From positions 1 through 64,000 of the forward strand of contig NZ_JAJLQY010000001.1 of assembly GCF_020991275.1 (NCBI RefSeq): a DNA stretch of 64,000 nt, written 5' to 3'. The stretch comes from Actinocorallia sp. API 0066 (GTDB taxonomy: Bacteria > Actinomycetota > Actinomycetes > Streptosporangiales > Streptosporangiaceae). Both the position numbers and the translations under genes were made by a program. Of this stretch, positions 1 through 11,383 are shown in pieces; the stretch's first letter is position 1; each line of letters begins with the position of its first letter. The notes under the pieces are model-generated. The model did no database searches. It was not told where the DNA came from and was given only the letters and a program-made list of their open reading frames with translations.

Positions 1-3000
1 CTGATCTGGGTGAGCGGGATGTTGGGGGGCTCGCGGGGTTGTTCGAGCGGGCTGCGGCGGCGGAGGAGTGGGAGATCCGGGTCCGGGACGGACGGGTCGA
101 GATCCCCGGTCTCACCCGCGTTACGGGATCTGCCCTCGTGGCGGGTGCCGACGACACTGGGACTGGCGGTGCCGTCCGGGTTGGGGGTTTGGGTGCTGGT
201 TGTGTGGTGGTGACCGGTGGTACCGGGACGTTGGGCGGGTTGGTGGCCCGGCATCTGGTCGCCGCGCACGGGGTCCGGAGTCTGGTCCTGGCCTCGCGGC
301 AGGGTGTTGCCGCGCCGGGGGCCGAGCGGCTTCAGGCGGAGTTGGAGGCCGCTGGCGCTGAGGTGCGGATCGTGGCCTGTGACGTGGCTGACCGTGCTCA
401 GGTCGAGGAGTTGCTCGCCGGAGCGTCGGCGCCGCTCAGCGGGGTGATTCACACTGCCGGGGTCCTGGACGACGCGGTTCTGGGCGGGCTCACTCCGGAG
501 CGGTTGGAGACGGTGCTACGTCCGAAGGCGGATGCGGCCACACACCTGGACGAGCTGACACGCGGGCTCGGGCTGGCGGCGTTTGTGGTGTTCTCCTCCG
601 TCTCGGGGGTGATGGGCGGCCCCGGGCAGGGCAACTACGCGGCGGCGAACTGCTATCTCGACGCGCTGGCCGCCCGGCGTCGGGCGGCCGGTGAGGCGGC
701 GGTGTCGCTGGCGTGGGGTTACTGGGCTGAGGCGAGCACGATCACCGGGCACCTGACCCAGGCCGACCTGGCCCGGATGAGCCGGATCGGGATGGGCGCG
801 CTGGACACCAAGAAGGGTATGGCGCTGCTGGATCAGGCCCTGGCCTCCCGGCATTCGACGCTGGTCCCGATAACGCTGGACCTGGCGGTGCTGCGCCGAC
901 AGGACGGCCCGGTCCCCGGTCTGCTGCGGCCGCTGACGGGAACCCGGCGCCGCGCCGCCGCCAGCGGTGGCGCCGCCGACGCGCTGCGGGCGACGTTGGC
1001 CGGGATGGCGGAAGGGGACCAGGTCGAGCATCTGGCCGGGTTGGTGTGCGCCGAGGCCGCGGTGATTCTGGGCGGCGCGGGTCGGGATCTGGTCCGGGTC
1101 GACCAGGCGTTCAATGACGCGGGCTTTGATTCGCTGACGTCGGTCGAACTCCGCAATCGCCTGACCGCCTTGGCCGGGATTCCGCTGCCCGCGACGTTGG
1201 TGTTCGACTACCCGACGCCGTTGGCGCTGGCCGACTACCTGCTTGGCGAGCTGATCGGTGTCGCTTCCGCTGACACCGCGATGCCTGTGGCCGTGACGGT
1301 CACGGACGAACCGGTGGCGGTCGTGGGTGTGGGGTTGCGGCTGCCCGGCGGTGTGGACGACCCCGCTGCCCTGTGGAGCCTGCTGCTGTCGGGTGCGGAC
1401 CTGGTAGGGGAGTTCCCCACCGACCGGGGTTGGGATCTGGAGGGCATGTTCGACCCGGACCCTGACGCTCCGGGGAAGTCCTACGTTCGTGAGGGCGGCT
1501 TCCTCACTGATGCGGCCGGGTTTGACGCGGGGTTCTTCGGGATCAGTCCGCGTGAGGCGTTGGCGATGGATCCGCAGCAGCGGTTGTTGTTGGAGACCTC
1601 CTGGGAGGCGTTGGAGCGGGCGGGGATCGACCCGTCCTCTCTGAGGGGTCAGCGCGTGGGGGTTTACGCCGGGCTGATCGCCAATGATTATCTCGCTGCT
1701 GCTGGGGCGGTGCCTGAGACGGAGGGGTACCGGTCGACGGGTGCGATCTCCAGCGTTGCGTCCGGGCGTATCTCGTACGTGCTGGGCTTGGAAGGCCCGG
1801 CGGTGAGCGTGGACACCGCGTGTTCGTCGTCGCTGGTGGCGTTGCACCTGGCCGCCCAGGCGTTGCGCTCGGGTGAATGCTCGATGGCCCTCGCTGGCGG
1901 CGTGACCGTGATGGCGCATCCGGGTGTGTTCGTGGAGTTCTCTCGCCTGCGTGGCGTCTCTGCCGACGGCCGGTGCAAGGCGTTCTCAGAGGCTGCGGAT
2001 GGTGTCGGCTGGGGCGAGGGCGCCGGGATGTTGGTCCTGGAGCGCCTGTCGGACGCGCAGCGGCTCGGGCATGACGTGCTGGCCGTGGTCCGGGGCAGTG
2101 CGATCAACCAGGACGGCGCCTCGAACGGGCTCACGGCTCCGAACGGTCCGTCGCAGCAGCGGGTGATTCGTCAGGCGTTGGCGAGCGCCGGTCTGACCCC
2201 GGCTGACGTGGACGCGGTGGAAGCGCACGGCACCGGGACCACGCTGGGTGACCCGATCGAGGCGCAGGCCCTGCTGGCGGTCTACGGCGATCGCGGCGAG
2301 CGGGGTGAGCCGCTGTGGTTGGGGTCGGTGAAGTCGAACATCGGGCATGCTCAGGCCGCGGCGGGTGTCATCGGGATCGCCAAGATGGTTCTGGCGATGC
2401 GGCACGGGGTTCTGCCCCGGACGCTGCATGCTGAGACCCCGTCGTCGAAGGTCGACTGGTCGGTCGGGGATGTGCGTCTTCTGACCGAGGAGCGTGCGTG
2501 GCCGGAGACCGGTCGTCCGCGCCGGGCCGGGATCTCCTCGTTCGGGTTCAGCGGCACCAACGCCCACGTGATCCTCGAACAGGCCCCCGCCACTCCCGAC
2601 ACCCCGGATCCGGCCGCTGCCGCGCCGACCTCGGACGCGCCGGTCGACCCGGACGCTCCTGCGGTGCCGTTGGTGGTGTCGGCGCGGTCACCGGAGGGCT
2701 TGCGGGCCGCTGCCGGACAGTTGGCCGACTTCCTCGAACAGCGGCCCGTGCCGAGTCTGGGTGACGTGGGCCGTGCGTTGTTGACGTCCCGTTCGGTGTG
2801 GGAGTTCCGGGCCGGTGTGGTGGCCACGGACCGGGATGAGGCCGTGGCGAACCTCCGCGCGGTGGCTGCTTCTTCGGGTGGGGAGCGGGCGGCGCGTTCG
2901 GCGGGGCGTGTGGTGTTCGTGTTCCCGGGTCAGGGGGCGCAGTGGGTGGGGATGGGTCGTGGGTTGTGGGCTTCTGATGCCGCCTTCGCGTCGCGGATGG

Positions 3001-6000
3001 ATGAGTGCGACCGGCTCCTGGACTGGTCGCTGCGGGATGTGGTGGACGGGGTGGTGGGCGCTCCGTCGCTGGATCGGGTGGAGGTGCTCCAGCCGGTGTC
3101 GTTCGCGGTGATGGTGTCGCTGGCGTCGGTGTGGCAGGCGCGCGGTGTTGTTCCGGACGCGGTGGTGGGCCATTCCCAGGGTGAGATCGCCGCGGCGGTC
3201 GTCGCGGGGCGGTTGACGCTGGCTCAGGGGATGCGGTTGGTGGTGGCGCGTAGTCAGGTGATCGCGGCGCGCCTGTCGGGGCGGGGCGCGATGTTGTCGG
3301 TCGCGGTGGGTGAGGAGCGGGCCGGTGAGCTGATCGGGGAACGGCCGGTGGAGATCGCCGCGGTGAACGGTCCGGCGTCGGTGGTCCTGGCCGGTGCCGG
3401 AGAGCTGATCGCGGCGGTGCGTGCGGAGTGCGAGGCGGCCGGGGTGAGGTGCTCGCTGCTGCCCGTCGACTACGCGTCGCACTCGGCGCAGGTCGAAGAG
3501 GCCGAAGGTGAGTTGACCGCTGCCGTGGTCGCGGCGTTGGCCGGGGTCGGCGCCGTGGATCGGGGTGAGGGGTCCGGTCCGTCGGTGGGGTTGATGTCGA
3601 CGGTGGACACGGACTGGGTCGTCGGGGAGTTGGACGCGGGTTACTGGGTGCGGAATCTGCGGTCGCGGGTGCGGTTCGCCGAGGCGGTGGAGCGTCTGGC
3701 GGACGAGGGGCACCGGGTGTTCGTCGAGGTGAGTTCGCATCCGGTGCTGACGATGGGCATCGAGGCCGTGTTGGAGCGGGCCGGTGTCGCGGATGCCGTC
3801 GTGGCCGGTTCGTTGCGGCGTGATGAGGAGGAGTCGGTCAGGTTCGTGCGGTCGATGGTCGATCTGTGGGTGGGGGGCGGATCTGTTTCGGTGGGTGATC
3901 TTGCGGCTGTGATTCCGGGGGGTCCGGGACGGTCTGTCTTGTTGCCGACGTATCCGTTCCAGCGGGATCGGTACTGGTTGGCTCCGGGTGTCGTCGGCGG
4001 GTCGTTGGTGGGTGTGGCGGGGGCGGGGTCGTCGGGTCATGCGGTGTTGGGTGTGGTGGTTGATGTTCCTGGTGGGGTGATGTTGTCGGGCAGGGTGTCG
4101 TTGGAGGGGCATCCGTGGCTTGCTGATCATGCGATTGGCGAGACGGTGGTGGTTCCGGGCGCCGGGTTGGTGGAGTTCGCGATCGCGGCGGGTGACCTGG
4201 TGGATTGTCCGGTTCTGGAGGAGTTGGTGATTCAGGCGCCGTTGCGGATTCCGGTTTCGGGTGGGGTTGATGTCCAGGTTCACGTGGGGGAGGTGGACGA
4301 GTCCGGGCTGCGGCCGGTGACGGTGCGCTCGCGTCCTTCGGGTGGCGGGGAGTGGAAGCGCAACGCCGAGGGTTTCCTGGCTCCCGTGAGCGTTCCGGTG
4401 GTTCAGGAAGGCGCTGATCTGGGGGCCTGGCCGCCGCCGGGCGCCGAACCGGTGCCGCTGGAGGGCTTCTACGAGCGGCTGTTCGATCACGGCTACAGCT
4501 ACGGGCCGTCGTTCCGGGGCCTGACCGCGGCCTGGACCCGGGAAGGCGAGATCTTCGGGGAGGTGAGCCTCCCCAAGGACACCGGAACCGACGTGGCCGG
4601 GTACGGGATCCACCCGGCTCTCCTGGACGCCGCCCTGCACCTGTCCATGGCCACCGCACCGCCCAGCGACACCGGCGGCGTGATGGTCCCGTTCGCGTGG
4701 AACCGGGTCGTCCTCCACGCCGACGCCGCCACCGCCCTCCGGATCCACGGAGTCCAGGGCCCCGACGGGCTGAGGATGGACCTGACCGACACCGTCGGCG
4801 ACCCGGTCCTGAGCTTCGCCGCCCTGTCCTCGCGCCCCCTCATGCCGTCGGAGCTCGCCGCCTCCGCCGCGGCCGGCGCCGTGGCGATGACGCTGGCCGT
4901 CGAATGGACGCCCGCCCTCGTCGGCGCCGTCCGTGCCGGCGGCACGGTCGCCGCCGATCAACCGGGCCGTGTGGTGATCGCCGAGGTGGCGGACGTGGAG
5001 GCGCTGGGCGAGGACGTGCCGGAATGGCTGATCCTCGACACCGACCCGGGGAGCGCTGACGCCGCCGAGGACGAGTTGGCGCGGGTACGGGTGGCTCTGG
5101 CGCGGGTGCTGGAGGTCCTGCAGGCGTTCACGACCGATCCGGCCTGCCGTGCGGCCCGGCTGGCCGTGGTCGTCCGGGACGCGGGCGGTGATCCGGTGGC
5201 GTCGGCGGTCGCCGGACTGGCTCGTTCGGCCCAGGCGGAGAACCCCGGCCGGATCCTGCTCGTCGACCTCGCCGAACCGGACCCCGGCACGGAACTCACG
5301 GGCCTGGTGGGGCTGCTCGGTCGTGCCGTGGCGGCGGACAAGTGGCACATCCGGCTCCGGGACGGGCAGGTCGAAGCCCCCAGGCTCACCCGGGTCGAGC
5401 ACGCCGACGGCGTCGCACGGGCCGTGTTCGATGGGCCCGGAGGTCGGCCGCTTCGCGACCCCGACTTCGTCGGGAGCGGCCGCCCCCGGGCTGTGTTCGA
5501 TGGGCCCGGGGGCCTGGGCGCCGGCTGTGTGCTGGTGACCGGTGGGACCGGGACCCTGGGCGGGCTGGTGGCCCGGCACCTGGTCGCCGCGCACGGGGTC
5601 CGGAGCCTGGTCCTGGCCTCACGGCAGGGCCCGGCCGCCGAAGGGGCCGCGCGGCTGCGGGCCGACCTGGAGGCCGCCGGCGCTGAGGTGCGGATCGTGG
5701 CCTGCGACGTCGCCGACCGGGCTCAGACGCGAGCCCTGCTCGCCGGGGTGCCGGCACCGCTCAGCGGAGTGATCCACACCGCCGGAGTGCTGGACGACGC
5801 GGTCCTGAGCGGGCTCACTCCGGAGCGGCTGGAGACGGTGCTGCGGCCCAAGGCGGACGCGGCCACGCACCTGGACGAGCTGACCCGTGGGCTCGGGCTG
5901 GCGGCGTTTGTGCTGTTCTCCTCCGGTGCGGGGGTGCTGGGCACCCCGGGGCAGGGGAACTACGCGGCCGCGAACAGCTATCTCGACGCTCTCGCCGCCC

Positions 6001-6626
6001 GCCGCCGGGCCGCCGGTGAGGCCGCGGTCTCCCTGGCCTGGGGCTACTGGGCCGACGCCACCACGATGACCGGGTCCAGGACCGAGGGCGACGTGGAACG
6101 GATCACCCGGGCCGGGCTGGGCGCGCTGGAGACCGCCGAGGGGATGGCGCTGCTCGACGCGGCGCTCGACGGCGAACGTCCGGTGCTCGTCCCGATGGTG
6201 CTGGACACGGCCGTCCTGCGCCGGCACGACGGGCCGGTCCCCGGGGCGCCGTGGGCATGGCCGCTGGCGCGCATGCTGGCCGGACCGCAGCGCCGCACCG
6301 CGGCCGCCGCCAGCGGCGCCGATGTGGGAGCGCTGCGGGCGGCGCTGGCCGCGCTGGCGCCGCACGACCAGGTCCGGCACCTGGCGGGCCTGGTCAGCGC
6401 CGAAGCGGCCGTCATCCTCGGCACGGCCGGGCGGGACCTGGTCGGCGTCGACAGTCCCCTGCTCGACATCGGATTCGACTCGCTGACGGCGGTCGAGCTC
6501 CGCAACCGGCTCACCAGGCTGACCGGGGTCTCCCTGCCCGCGACCCTGGTGTTCGACCACCCGACCCCATTCATGATCGCCGAGCGATTGGTGGAACTGA
6601 TGAGAAAAGAGCAGAACGATGCTTGA
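1..6626 (+). CDS. Type I modular polyketide synthase, C-terminal part (5' end outside window)
   Basis: The reading frame is already open at base 3, so the gene starts upstream. Domains in order: ketoreductase (TGGTGTLGG near 210, GVLDD near 460, GNYAAAN near 630); ACP (GFDSL, Ser codon 1131); KS (DTACSSS, Cys codon 1821; KSNIGH His codon 2346); AT (GHSQG, Ser codon 3174; YASH at 3471-3482, the signature of methylmalonyl-CoA selection); DH (His codon 4128, DAALH near 4630); KR (GVLDD, GNYAAAN near 5960); ACP (GFDSL, Ser codon 6480). LDD marks both KRs as B-type. The DH motif reads [10 protein letters not shown], with Glu where HxxxGxxxxP has Gly. There is no thioesterase. The next gene is an amide synthase, as at the end of the rifamycin, geldanamycin and ansamitocin synthases. 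If the DH works, the last unit would be a 2-methyl-2-enoyl amide (inference). Confidence 0.95.
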   Translation, partial: DLGERDVGGLAGLFERAAAAEEWEIRVRDGRVEIPGLTRVTGSALVAGADDTGTGGAVRVGGLGAGCVVVTGGTGTLGGLVARHLVAAHGVRSLVLASRQGVAAPGAERLQAELEAAGAEVRIVACDVADRAQVEELLAGASAPLSGVIHTAGVLDDAVLGGLTPERLETVLRPKADAATHLDELTRGLGLAAFVVFSSVSGVMGGPGQGNYAAANCYLDALAARRRAAGEAAVSLAWGYWAEASTITGHLTQADLARMSRIGMGALDTKKGMALLDQALASRHSTLVPITLDLAVLRRQDGPVPGLLRPLTGTRRRAAASGGAADALRATLAGMAEGDQVEHLAGLVCAEAAVILGGAGRDLVRVDQAFNDAGFDSLTSVELRNRLTALAGIPLPATLVFDYPTPLALADYLLGELIGVASADTAMPVAVTVTDEPVAVVGVGLRLPGGVDDPAALWSLLLSGADLVGEFPTDRGWDLEGMFDPDPDAPGKSYVREGGFLTDAAGFDAGFFGISPREALAMDPQQRLLLETSWEALERAGIDPSSLRGQRVGVYAGLIANDYLAAAGAVPETEGYRSTGAISSVASGRISYVLGLEGPAVSVDTACSSSLVALHLAAQALRSGECSMALAGGVTVMAHPGVFVEFSRLRGVSADGRCKAFSEAADGVGWGEGAGMLVLERLSDAQRLGHDVLAVVRGSAINQDGASNGLTAPNGPSQQRVIRQALASAGLTPADVDAVEAHGTGTTLGDPIEAQALLAVYGDRGERGEPLWLGSVKSNIGHAQAAAGVIGIAKMVLAMRHGVLPRTLHAETPSSKVDWSVGDVRLLTEERAWPETGRPRRAGISSFGFSGTNAHVILEQAPATPDTPDPAAAAPTSDAPVDPDAPAVPLVVSARSPEGLRAAAGQLADFLEQRPVPSLGDVGRALLTSRSVWEFRAGVVATDRDEAVANLRAVAASSGGERAARSAGRVVFVFPGQGAQWVGMGRGLWASDAAFASRMDECDRLLDWSLRDVVDGVVGAPSLDRVEVLQPVSFAVMVSLASVWQARGVVPDAVVGHSQGEIAAAVVAGRLTLAQGMRLVVARSQVIAARLSGRGAMLSVAVGEERAGELIGERPVEIAAVNGPASVVLAGAGELIAAVRAECEAAGVRCSLLPVDYASHSAQVEEAEGELTAAVVAALAGVGAVDRGEGSGPSVGLMSTVDTDWVVGELDAGYWVRNLRSRVRFAEAVERLADEGHRVFVEVSSHPVLTMGIEAVLERAGVADAVVAGSLRRDEEESVRFVRSMVDLWVGGGSVSVGDLAAVIPGGPGRSVLLPTYPFQRDRYWLAPGVVGGSLVGVAGAGSSGHAVLGVVVDVPGGVMLSGRVSLEGHPWLADHAIGETVVVPGAGLVEFAIAAGDLVDCPVLEELVIQAPLRIPVSGGVDVQVHVGEVDESGLRPVTVRSRPSGGGEWKRNAEGFLAPVSVPVVQEGADLGAWPPPGAEPVPLEGFYERLFDHGYSYGPSFRGLTAAWTREGEIFGEVSLPKDTGTDVAGYGIHPALLDAALHLSMATAPPSDTGGVMVPFAWNRVVLHADAATALRIHGVQGPDGLRMDLTDTVGDPVLSFAALSSRPLMPSELAASAAAGAVAMTLAVEWTPALVGAVRAGGTVAADQPGRVVIAEVADVEALGEDVPEWLILDTDPGSADAAEDELARVRVALARVLEVLQAFTTDPACRAARLAVVVRDAGGDPVASAVAGLARSAQAENPGRILLVDLAEPDPGTELTGLVGLLGRAVAADKWHIRLRDGQVEAPRLTRVEHADGVARAVFDGPGGRPLRDPDFVGSGRPRAVFDGPGGLGAGCVLVTGGTGTLGGLVARHLVAAHGVRSLVLASRQGPAAEGAARLRADLEAAGAEVRIVACDVADRAQTRALLAGVPAPLSGVIHTAGVLDDAVLSGLTPERLETVLRPKADAATHLDELTRGLGLAAFVLFSSGAGVLGTPGQGNYAAANSYLDALAARRRAAGEAAVSLAWGYWADATTMTGSRTEGDVERITRAGLGALETAEGMALLDAALDGERPVLVPMVLDTAVLRRHDGPVPGAPWAWPLARMLAGPQRRTAAAASGADVGALRAALAALAPHDQVRHLAGLVSAEAAVILGTAGRDLVGVDSPLLDIGFDSLTAVELRNRLTRLTGVSLPATLVFDHPTPFMIAERLVELMRKEQNDA
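5421..5509 (+). repeat. In-frame 69-nt spaced repeat in the DH-KR linker
   Basis: Bases 5421-5440 and 5490-5509 are the same 20-mer with one mismatch. The offset is 69 nt (23 codons), so the protein carries AVFDGPGG twice in the segment just before the second KR core. The corresponding KR linker of the preceding module lacks this motif. It looks like a small in-frame duplication in a tolerant linker. Confidence 0.7.
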
Positions 6627-7425
6627 CGTTGATCAGTACCTCGCCGCCATCGGCTACGCGGGGCCGCTCGATCCCAGCCTGCGGACGCTCCGGGGTCTGC
6701 ACGAGTGCCATGTCCGGGCCGTGCCGTACCACACCCGGCCGCACGACGCCGATTTCCAGACCGGCGCGGAGTTCGACGTGGTCGGGGCCTTCCAGCGTTC
6801 GATCGTCAGCCGGGCCGGTGGAAGCTGCTACGAGCTGAACGAATCGTTCCGCCAACTGCTCGAACAGCTCGGCTTCACCGCGCACCGGCTGGCGGCGAGC
6901 ACCCGGCTGCCGAGCGGCCGGTTCGGGCCCGAGATCGAGCACCTGGCCGTGCTGGTGGAGCTGGACGACGAGCAGTGGATCGCCGACGTCGGCTACAGCG
7001 AACCGACCTCCTTCGGGCCGCTGAAGATCACCAGCGGGGTGCAGCTGCAGGACGGCTTCGAGTTCCGCATGGTGCCGGACGGCCAGTGGTGGATGCTCGA
7101 ACGGCTTTCCCCGGTGAGGGGGTGGACGGGGCTCTACCGGTTCAAGGCGGTGGTGCGTTCGCAGGCCGACTTCGCCGCCAGCATCGGCGAGATCGCCGCG
7201 CAGCTGAGCGAATGGCCGGCGGCGAACCTCCGGATCCTCAGCCGGGTGGTCGGGAACTCGACCGTCCTGATGACCGGCCGTCGCCTCATGAAGCACGACG
7301 TCGGCCGGGAGACGAGCCGCATGGTGATCGACCAGGGCGAGTACGAGAAGCTCGCCGACCTGATCCTCGATCCCGGACTGACCGACGAGGAACGCGCGGA
7401 GCGGATCAAGGACTTCCATCCGTGA
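6619..7425 (+). CDS. Ansamycin amide synthase (arylamine N-acetyltransferase fold, RifF/GdmF type)
   Basis: A 268-aa NAT-family protein. Enzymes of this type take the finished polyketide from the last ACP and form the macrolactam amide with the aromatic starter amine (3-amino-5-hydroxybenzoate in the known cases). The catalytic triad is visible: Cys70 in GGSCYELNE, His108 in EIEHLAVLV, Asp123 in IADVGYSEP. The ATG overlaps the stop of the polyketide synthase by 8 nt, so translation is probably coupled. The position directly behind a synthase lacking a thioesterase is the diagnostic context. Acetyltransferases of xenobiotic metabolism share the fold, but context argues strongly for chain release. 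Confidence 0.93.
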   Translation: MLDVDQYLAAIGYAGPLDPSLRTLRGLHECHVRAVPYHTRPHDADFQTGAEFDVVGAFQRSIVSRAGGSCYELNESFRQLLEQLGFTAHRLAASTRLPSGRFGPEIEHLAVLVELDDEQWIADVGYSEPTSFGPLKITSGVQLQDGFEFRMVPDGQWWMLERLSPVRGWTGLYRFKAVVRSQADFAASIGEIAAQLSEWPAANLRILSRVVGNSTVLMTGRRLMKHDVGRETSRMVIDQGEYEKLADLILDPGLTDEERAERIKDFHP

Positions 7426-7466
7426 GCAGGGAAACGCCGTTGTCCGACGCATACGGAAGGGATCGC

Positions 7467-8327
7467 ATGAACATGACTGGAGCGGGCGGCGACCGGATCG
7501 CCGTGTTCGGGGCCGGTGTCATGGGAGTCGGCATCACCGCGCTCGCGCTCGGGCACGGTGTCCCGGTGCTGCTGGTGGACGTGGACCCGGACAGGCTCGC
7601 CGCCGCGTCCGGCGAGATCCGCGGACACCTCAGGCAGGCCCAGCTGATGGGTGCGCTGCCGGACGTGCCGATCGGCGAGTTGACCGCCTCGGGGTCGCCG
7701 GAGGGCGTCGAGGGCGCCACCGCCGTCATCGAGGCCGTCACCGAGCACTTCGAGACGAAGGTCAAGCTGCACAACGAGATAGCGGCGGCGGTCGCTCCCG
7801 GCACACCGCGGATCACCAACACGTCGTCGATCCCGATCGCCGAGCTCGCCGCGGCGGTACCCCACCCGGAGGACCTCGTCGGCGTCCACTTCATGAACCC
7901 GCCGCCGCTGATCAGGACGGTCGAGGTGATTCGCGGGCCGCAGACCGGTGACGCCGCGCTGGCCGCCGTCAGGGCCCTGGCCGAGCGGCTCGGGCGCAGG
8001 CCGATCGTCGTGGCGGACGGGCCCGGCTTTGTCACCAGCATGCTGCTCCACCGGATGATCAACGCCGCGGCCGACCTCGTCGACCAGGGGCGCGCGTCGG
8101 TCGAGGACGTGGACGCGCTCATGGAGGGCTGCCTCGGCCACCCGAGCGGCCCGCTGCGCACGGCCGACCTCATCGGGATCGACAACCTGGTCGACTCGCT
8201 GCGCGTGCTGGAGGAGCGAACCGGTGACGCGGGGTGCAGTCCTTCGCCGCTGCTGCTGCGGAAGGTCGCCGAAGGCGAGTTCGGCCGCAAGACCGGCCGC
8301 GGCTTCTACGAATACGCGGCGTTCTGA
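7467..8327 (+). CDS. 3-hydroxyacyl-CoA dehydrogenase-like enzyme of methoxymalonyl-ACP synthesis (FkbK/Asm13 type)
   Basis: 286 aa. The N-terminal Rossmann fold has GAGVMGVG at about residues 14-21, followed by an acidic NAD-preferring strand end (LLVDVDPDR). The family's conserved HFMNPPP segment and a C-terminal dehydrogenase domain follow. In FkbK/Asm13-type pathways it oxidises glyceryl-ACP on the way to hydroxymalonyl-ACP. I chose the ATG at 7467 because GGAAGGG lies just upstream; the open frame extends further left only as a shadow of the amide synthase. It is followed, with a 1-nt TGATG overlap, by the O-methyltransferase. Confidence 0.88.
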   Translation: MNMTGAGGDRIAVFGAGVMGVGITALALGHGVPVLLVDVDPDRLAAASGEIRGHLRQAQLMGALPDVPIGELTASGSPEGVEGATAVIEAVTEHFETKVKLHNEIAAAVAPGTPRITNTSSIPIAELAAAVPHPEDLVGVHFMNPPPLIRTVEVIRGPQTGDAALAAVRALAERLGRRPIVVADGPGFVTSMLLHRMINAAADLVDQGRASVEDVDALMEGCLGHPSGPLRTADLIGIDNLVDSLRVLEERTGDAGCSPSPLLLRKVAEGEFGRKTGRGFYEYAAF

Positions 8328-9052
8328 TGGCGGGCCAGGTCGAAGTGAGCGACGCGCTGCGGCAGTACGTGCGCGAGGTCTCCCTGCGCGACGACGAGGT
8401 GCTGCGCGAGCTGGCGGCCGAGACCGCCGGGATGAGCGCCCTCGCCGCGATGGTCACGATGCCCGAGGAAGGCCAGTTGCTGGGCCTCCTGACCGGCCTC
8501 GTCGGCGCGCGCGACGTGCTGGAACTCGGCACGTTCACGGGCTACGGCGCGTTGTGCATGGCACGCGCCCTGCCGCCCGGCGGCCGTCTCGTGACCTGCG
8601 ACATCAGCGAGCGCTGGACGCGCATCGCCCAGCGGTACTGGGCGCGCGCCGGCGTCGCCGACCGGATCGAACTGCGGCTCGACCAGGCCGCGAAGGTACT
8701 TGAGGCGCTCCTCGCCGAGCGGGGACCGGACAGCTTCGACCTGGTCTTCATCGACGCGGACAAGACCGGATACCCCGACTACTTCGAGCGCGCGCTGACC
8801 CTGGTACGGCCGGGCGGCCTGATCATCCTCGACAACACACTGTTCTTCGGCCGGGTCGTGGATCCCGCCGCGCAGGACCTCGACACGCTCGCCATCAGGG
8901 AGCTCAACGCCGCACTGCGCGACGACGACCGCGTCGAGCTGTCCCTCATCCCGATGGCCGACGGCATCACCCTGGCGCGCAAGCTGGCGCCGGACCCGCG
9001 GCGCTCGTCCCCGACGGACCACCACCGGAAACAAGGAGTGCGTCATGCCTGA
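8327..9052 (+). CDS. O-methyltransferase, CCoAOMT family (FkbG/Asm17 type)
   Basis: 241 aa. SAM-binding motif [11 protein letters not shown], then [12 protein letters not shown] and [14 protein letters not shown], all typical of the cation-dependent caffeoyl-CoA O-methyltransferase family. In methoxymalonyl-ACP pathways this enzyme methylates the hydroxyl of the ACP-bound hydroxymalonate. The start at 8327 overlaps the previous stop by one base. The C-terminus overlaps the ACP start by 8 nt. Confidence 0.9.
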   Translation: MAGQVEVSDALRQYVREVSLRDDEVLRELAAETAGMSALAAMVTMPEEGQLLGLLTGLVGARDVLELGTFTGYGALCMARALPPGGRLVTCDISERWTRIAQRYWARAGVADRIELRLDQAAKVLEALLAERGPDSFDLVFIDADKTGYPDYFERALTLVRPGGLIILDNTLFFGRVVDPAAQDLDTLAIRELNAALRDDDRVELSLIPMADGITLARKLAPDPRRSSPTDHHRKQGVRHA

Positions 9053-9320
9053 ATCGGCCTCCGAGCACCTGACGACCGCAGCGATCGAACAGCGGCTGCT
9101 GGGCTTCCTCCTCGAACGGACCAAGATCGAGTGGGAGGTCGGGCAGGACCTGTTCGACACCGGGGTCGTCTCCTCACTGCTGGCTATGGAGCTCGTCGTC
9201 TTTGTGGAGAAGACCTTCGACGTCGCCGTCGAGCGCGAGGACCTCGCGCTGCACAACTTCCGCACCGTGCGCGCGATGACCGACCTGGTGCTGCGGCTGG
9301 GGAAAGCCACCGATGCGTGA
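9045..9320 (+). CDS. Discrete acyl carrier protein for the methoxymalonyl extender (FkbJ/Asm14 type)
   Basis: 91 aa with the four-helix carrier-protein pattern. The phosphopantetheine site is [15 protein letters not shown]: Ser44 occupies the usual position, but the common DSL triad reads SSL. ACPs of this pathway carry the C3 unit from glyceryl to methoxymalonyl and dock with the AT of the synthase. AAGGAG lies 6 nt before the ATG. The gene overlaps both neighbours by 8 nt. Confidence 0.88.
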   Translation: MPESASEHLTTAAIEQRLLGFLLERTKIEWEVGQDLFDTGVVSSLLAMELVVFVEKTFDVAVEREDLALHNFRTVRAMTDLVLRLGKATDA

Positions 9321-10413
9321 GGACCTGTCGGCGATCGTGACCGAGGCGGTCGGTGACGCGGCCGGGCGCTGGGACCTGGCCGGCGAGATCCCCCTGGACC
9401 TGCTGCGCGGACTCGGCGGCAAGGGCCTGCTGTGCCCCGAGATCGGGACGCGGTTCGGCGGGCTCGGCCTGACCGGCCGGGAGTGCGGGGAGCTGACGGC
9501 CCACGTCGGCTCCCTGTGCAGCTCGCTGCGCAGCGTCATGACCTCCCAGGAGATGGGCGCCTGGACCATCTTCCGGCTCGGCGACCGGACCCAGCGGGAG
9601 CACTACCTCTCCCGCCTCACCGGCGGCGAGCTCGTGGCCGTCGCGTTCAGCGAACCGGACGCCGGAAGCGACCTGTCGGCGATGTCCACCCTGATCCGCG
9701 AGGACGGGGACACCCTCGTCGTCAACGGCGTCAAGACCTGGATCACGGCCTCCGTGTACGCGGACCTGCTGGTCGTCTTCGGCCGCTACGGTGACGGCGG
9801 CGCGGCCGTCGTCGTTCCGGCGACCAGCCCGGGCGTCCGGCGTGATCCGGCTCGGTCGCCGCTGGGCTGCCGCGCCGCCGGGCACGCGACGGTGACGCTC
9901 GACGCGGTCCGTGTTCCGCGCGCGAACCTGCTCGGCGCCGCCGGGCAGTCCCTGGCCATGCTCACCACGATCGCGCTGACCTGCGGCCGTCTCTCGGTCG
10001 CCTGGGGCTGCGTCGGCATCCTGCGCGCCTGCCTGACCGCCGCGACGGCGCACGCGCGCGACCGGCGGCAGTTCGGCGTGCCGATCGCCAGGCACCAGCT
10101 CGTCGCCCGTCATCTGGCGGAACTGTACGTCGCGGAGCGCACCGCGACGCTGGCCTGCGAGCGGGCCAGCGACCGCTGGGACGAGGGCTCGCCCGACCAG
10201 TTCACCGACGCCGTGCTCGCGAAGCTCGTCGCCTCGCGGGCGGCCGCCCAGGGTGCCGCGACGGCCGTTCAGGTGCTGGCCTCCGCGGGAGCGCAGGACG
10301 GGCACGTCGTCGCCCGCGCGTACCGGGACGCCAAGCTCATGGAGATCATCGAGGGGAGCAGCGAGGTCAGCCAGCTGCTCCTCGCCGATCGGGTGATGGG
10401 AGCGGGCCGATGA
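9313..10413 (+). CDS. Acyl-CoA dehydrogenase-like flavoenzyme of methoxymalonyl-ACP synthesis (FkbI/Asm15 type)
   Basis: 366 aa, a little shorter than typical acyl-CoA dehydrogenases (about 380). The FAD-binding middle domain shows AFSEPDAGSDLSAM and VNGVKTWITAS. The C-terminal helical domain has RRQFGVPIARHQLV and ends EGSSEVSQLLLADRVMG. In the known pathway the FkbI-type enzyme, with FkbK, oxidises the ACP-bound glyceryl unit. The start overlaps the ACP gene by 8 nt and its stop overlaps the next gene by 4 nt (ATGA). Confidence 0.9.
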   Translation: MREDLSAIVTEAVGDAAGRWDLAGEIPLDLLRGLGGKGLLCPEIGTRFGGLGLTGRECGELTAHVGSLCSSLRSVMTSQEMGAWTIFRLGDRTQREHYLSRLTGGELVAVAFSEPDAGSDLSAMSTLIREDGDTLVVNGVKTWITASVYADLLVVFGRYGDGGAAVVVPATSPGVRRDPARSPLGCRAAGHATVTLDAVRVPRANLLGAAGQSLAMLTTIALTCGRLSVAWGCVGILRACLTAATAHARDRRQFGVPIARHQLVARHLAELYVAERTATLACERASDRWDEGSPDQFTDAVLAKLVASRAAAQGAATAVQVLASAGAQDGHVVARAYRDAKLMEIIEGSSEVSQLLLADRVMGAGR

Positions 10414-11372
10414 CGATCGGTATCGGAGCGATCACGTGCCTGCTGCCACGGAAGCGGGTCGCCGTGGCCGAACTGCCCGAACTGTCCGGGCTCGGGGCGG
10501 CGGAGCGCGAGTTCCTGGAGACCTCCGGCGTGCGCACGGTCGGCGTCTTCGAGGACGGCGACGTCGGCTCGCTGGCCGGCCGGGCCTGCAAGAAACTGCT
10601 TGAGGAGTACGGCGGGAACCCCGATGTGATGATCATGGTGGGACCACGGGCGCCGGACGTGCTGATCGGGTCCGACGTCTGCAAGGCCCAGGCGCACGGC
10701 GAGGTCAAGAGCGCCGTCGCCTTCGCCGTGGACGGTCTCGGATGCGCGGGTTCGTCCGCGGCCTGGGCCCTCGCCCGCGACCTGCTGATCGCCGACCCGA
10801 GCCGCGAAAGCGTACTGATCACCTTCGCCAGCCTGCCGACCGGCGAGTTCCGCATCCGCTACCCGGTCACCGTGATCGGCGACGGCGCCTTCGCCATGAC
10901 CGTCGTGCGCGGCGGGCGGCCGGTGCTGCGCGCCCACCGGCAGGAGACCGACGGCAGCTTCCACGACCTGTTCTATGTCGACTACAAGAGCGGCCCGATG
11001 CCCGAATGGCGCGAGGAATGCCGCTCGCGCGACCGGTACAGCTTCGAGTTGGCCATGCACAGCAGAGTCCGGTTGAGCGCACTGGTCGACGGCGTCCTCG
11101 ACGACGCCGGGATCACCAAGGCGGACGTCTCCGCGACGCTGATGCAGAACGTCACCGAGAGCGCCTTCCAGTTCTACGAGCAGACCCTCGAACTGCCGAT
11201 CCACCGGTTCTGCCGGGCCCACCTCGCCGACGCCGGGCACCTCGGAGCCATGGACGTCGTGCTCAACCTCCAGCGGGTCGTGTCCCTGGGGGGCCTGAGC
11301 CGAGGGGATTTTGTGCTGGTGCTCAACAACAGCCCCGTGGCGGCGTGGATCGTCACGCTGTGGGAGATCTAG
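10410..11372 (+). CDS. KAS III-like (FabH-fold) protein with altered catalytic triad
   Basis: 320 aa, thiolase-superfamily fold resembling ketoacyl-ACP synthase III. Cys112 sits in DGLGCAGSS, exactly the FabH nucleophile position. The expected His (FabH 244) falls in ATLMQNVTES, which has no His, and the expected Asn (FabH 274) is replaced by His277 in DAGHLGAMD. The canonical Cys-His-Asn set for decarboxylative condensation is therefore not intact. KAS III relatives with altered triads can act as acyltransferases, so acyl transfer to the product or to the discrete ACP is possible (inference). It lies between the FkbI- and FkbH-type genes, where the textbook pathway needs no such enzyme. Confidence 0.8.
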   Translation: MTIGIGAITCLLPRKRVAVAELPELSGLGAAEREFLETSGVRTVGVFEDGDVGSLAGRACKKLLEEYGGNPDVMIMVGPRAPDVLIGSDVCKAQAHGEVKSAVAFAVDGLGCAGSSAAWALARDLLIADPSRESVLITFASLPTGEFRIRYPVTVIGDGAFAMTVVRGGRPVLRAHRQETDGSFHDLFYVDYKSGPMPEWREECRSRDRYSFELAMHSRVRLSALVDGVLDDAGITKADVSATLMQNVTESAFQFYEQTLELPIHRFCRAHLADAGHLGAMDVVLNLQRVVSLGGLSRGDFVLVLNNSPVAAWIVTLWEI

Positions 11373-11383
11373 GGAGTCATCTG

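Noticed and set aside
2688-5594. A 968-codon minus-strand open frame across the polyketide synthase
   Set aside because: It is antisense to conserved KS-AT-DH-KR sequence and rich in Arg/His/Pro with no motif; a by-product of high GC at third positions.
6500-6626. A thioesterase or reductase release domain at the synthase end
   Set aside because: The protein ends about 50 residues after the last ACP serine; release is assigned to the amide synthase.
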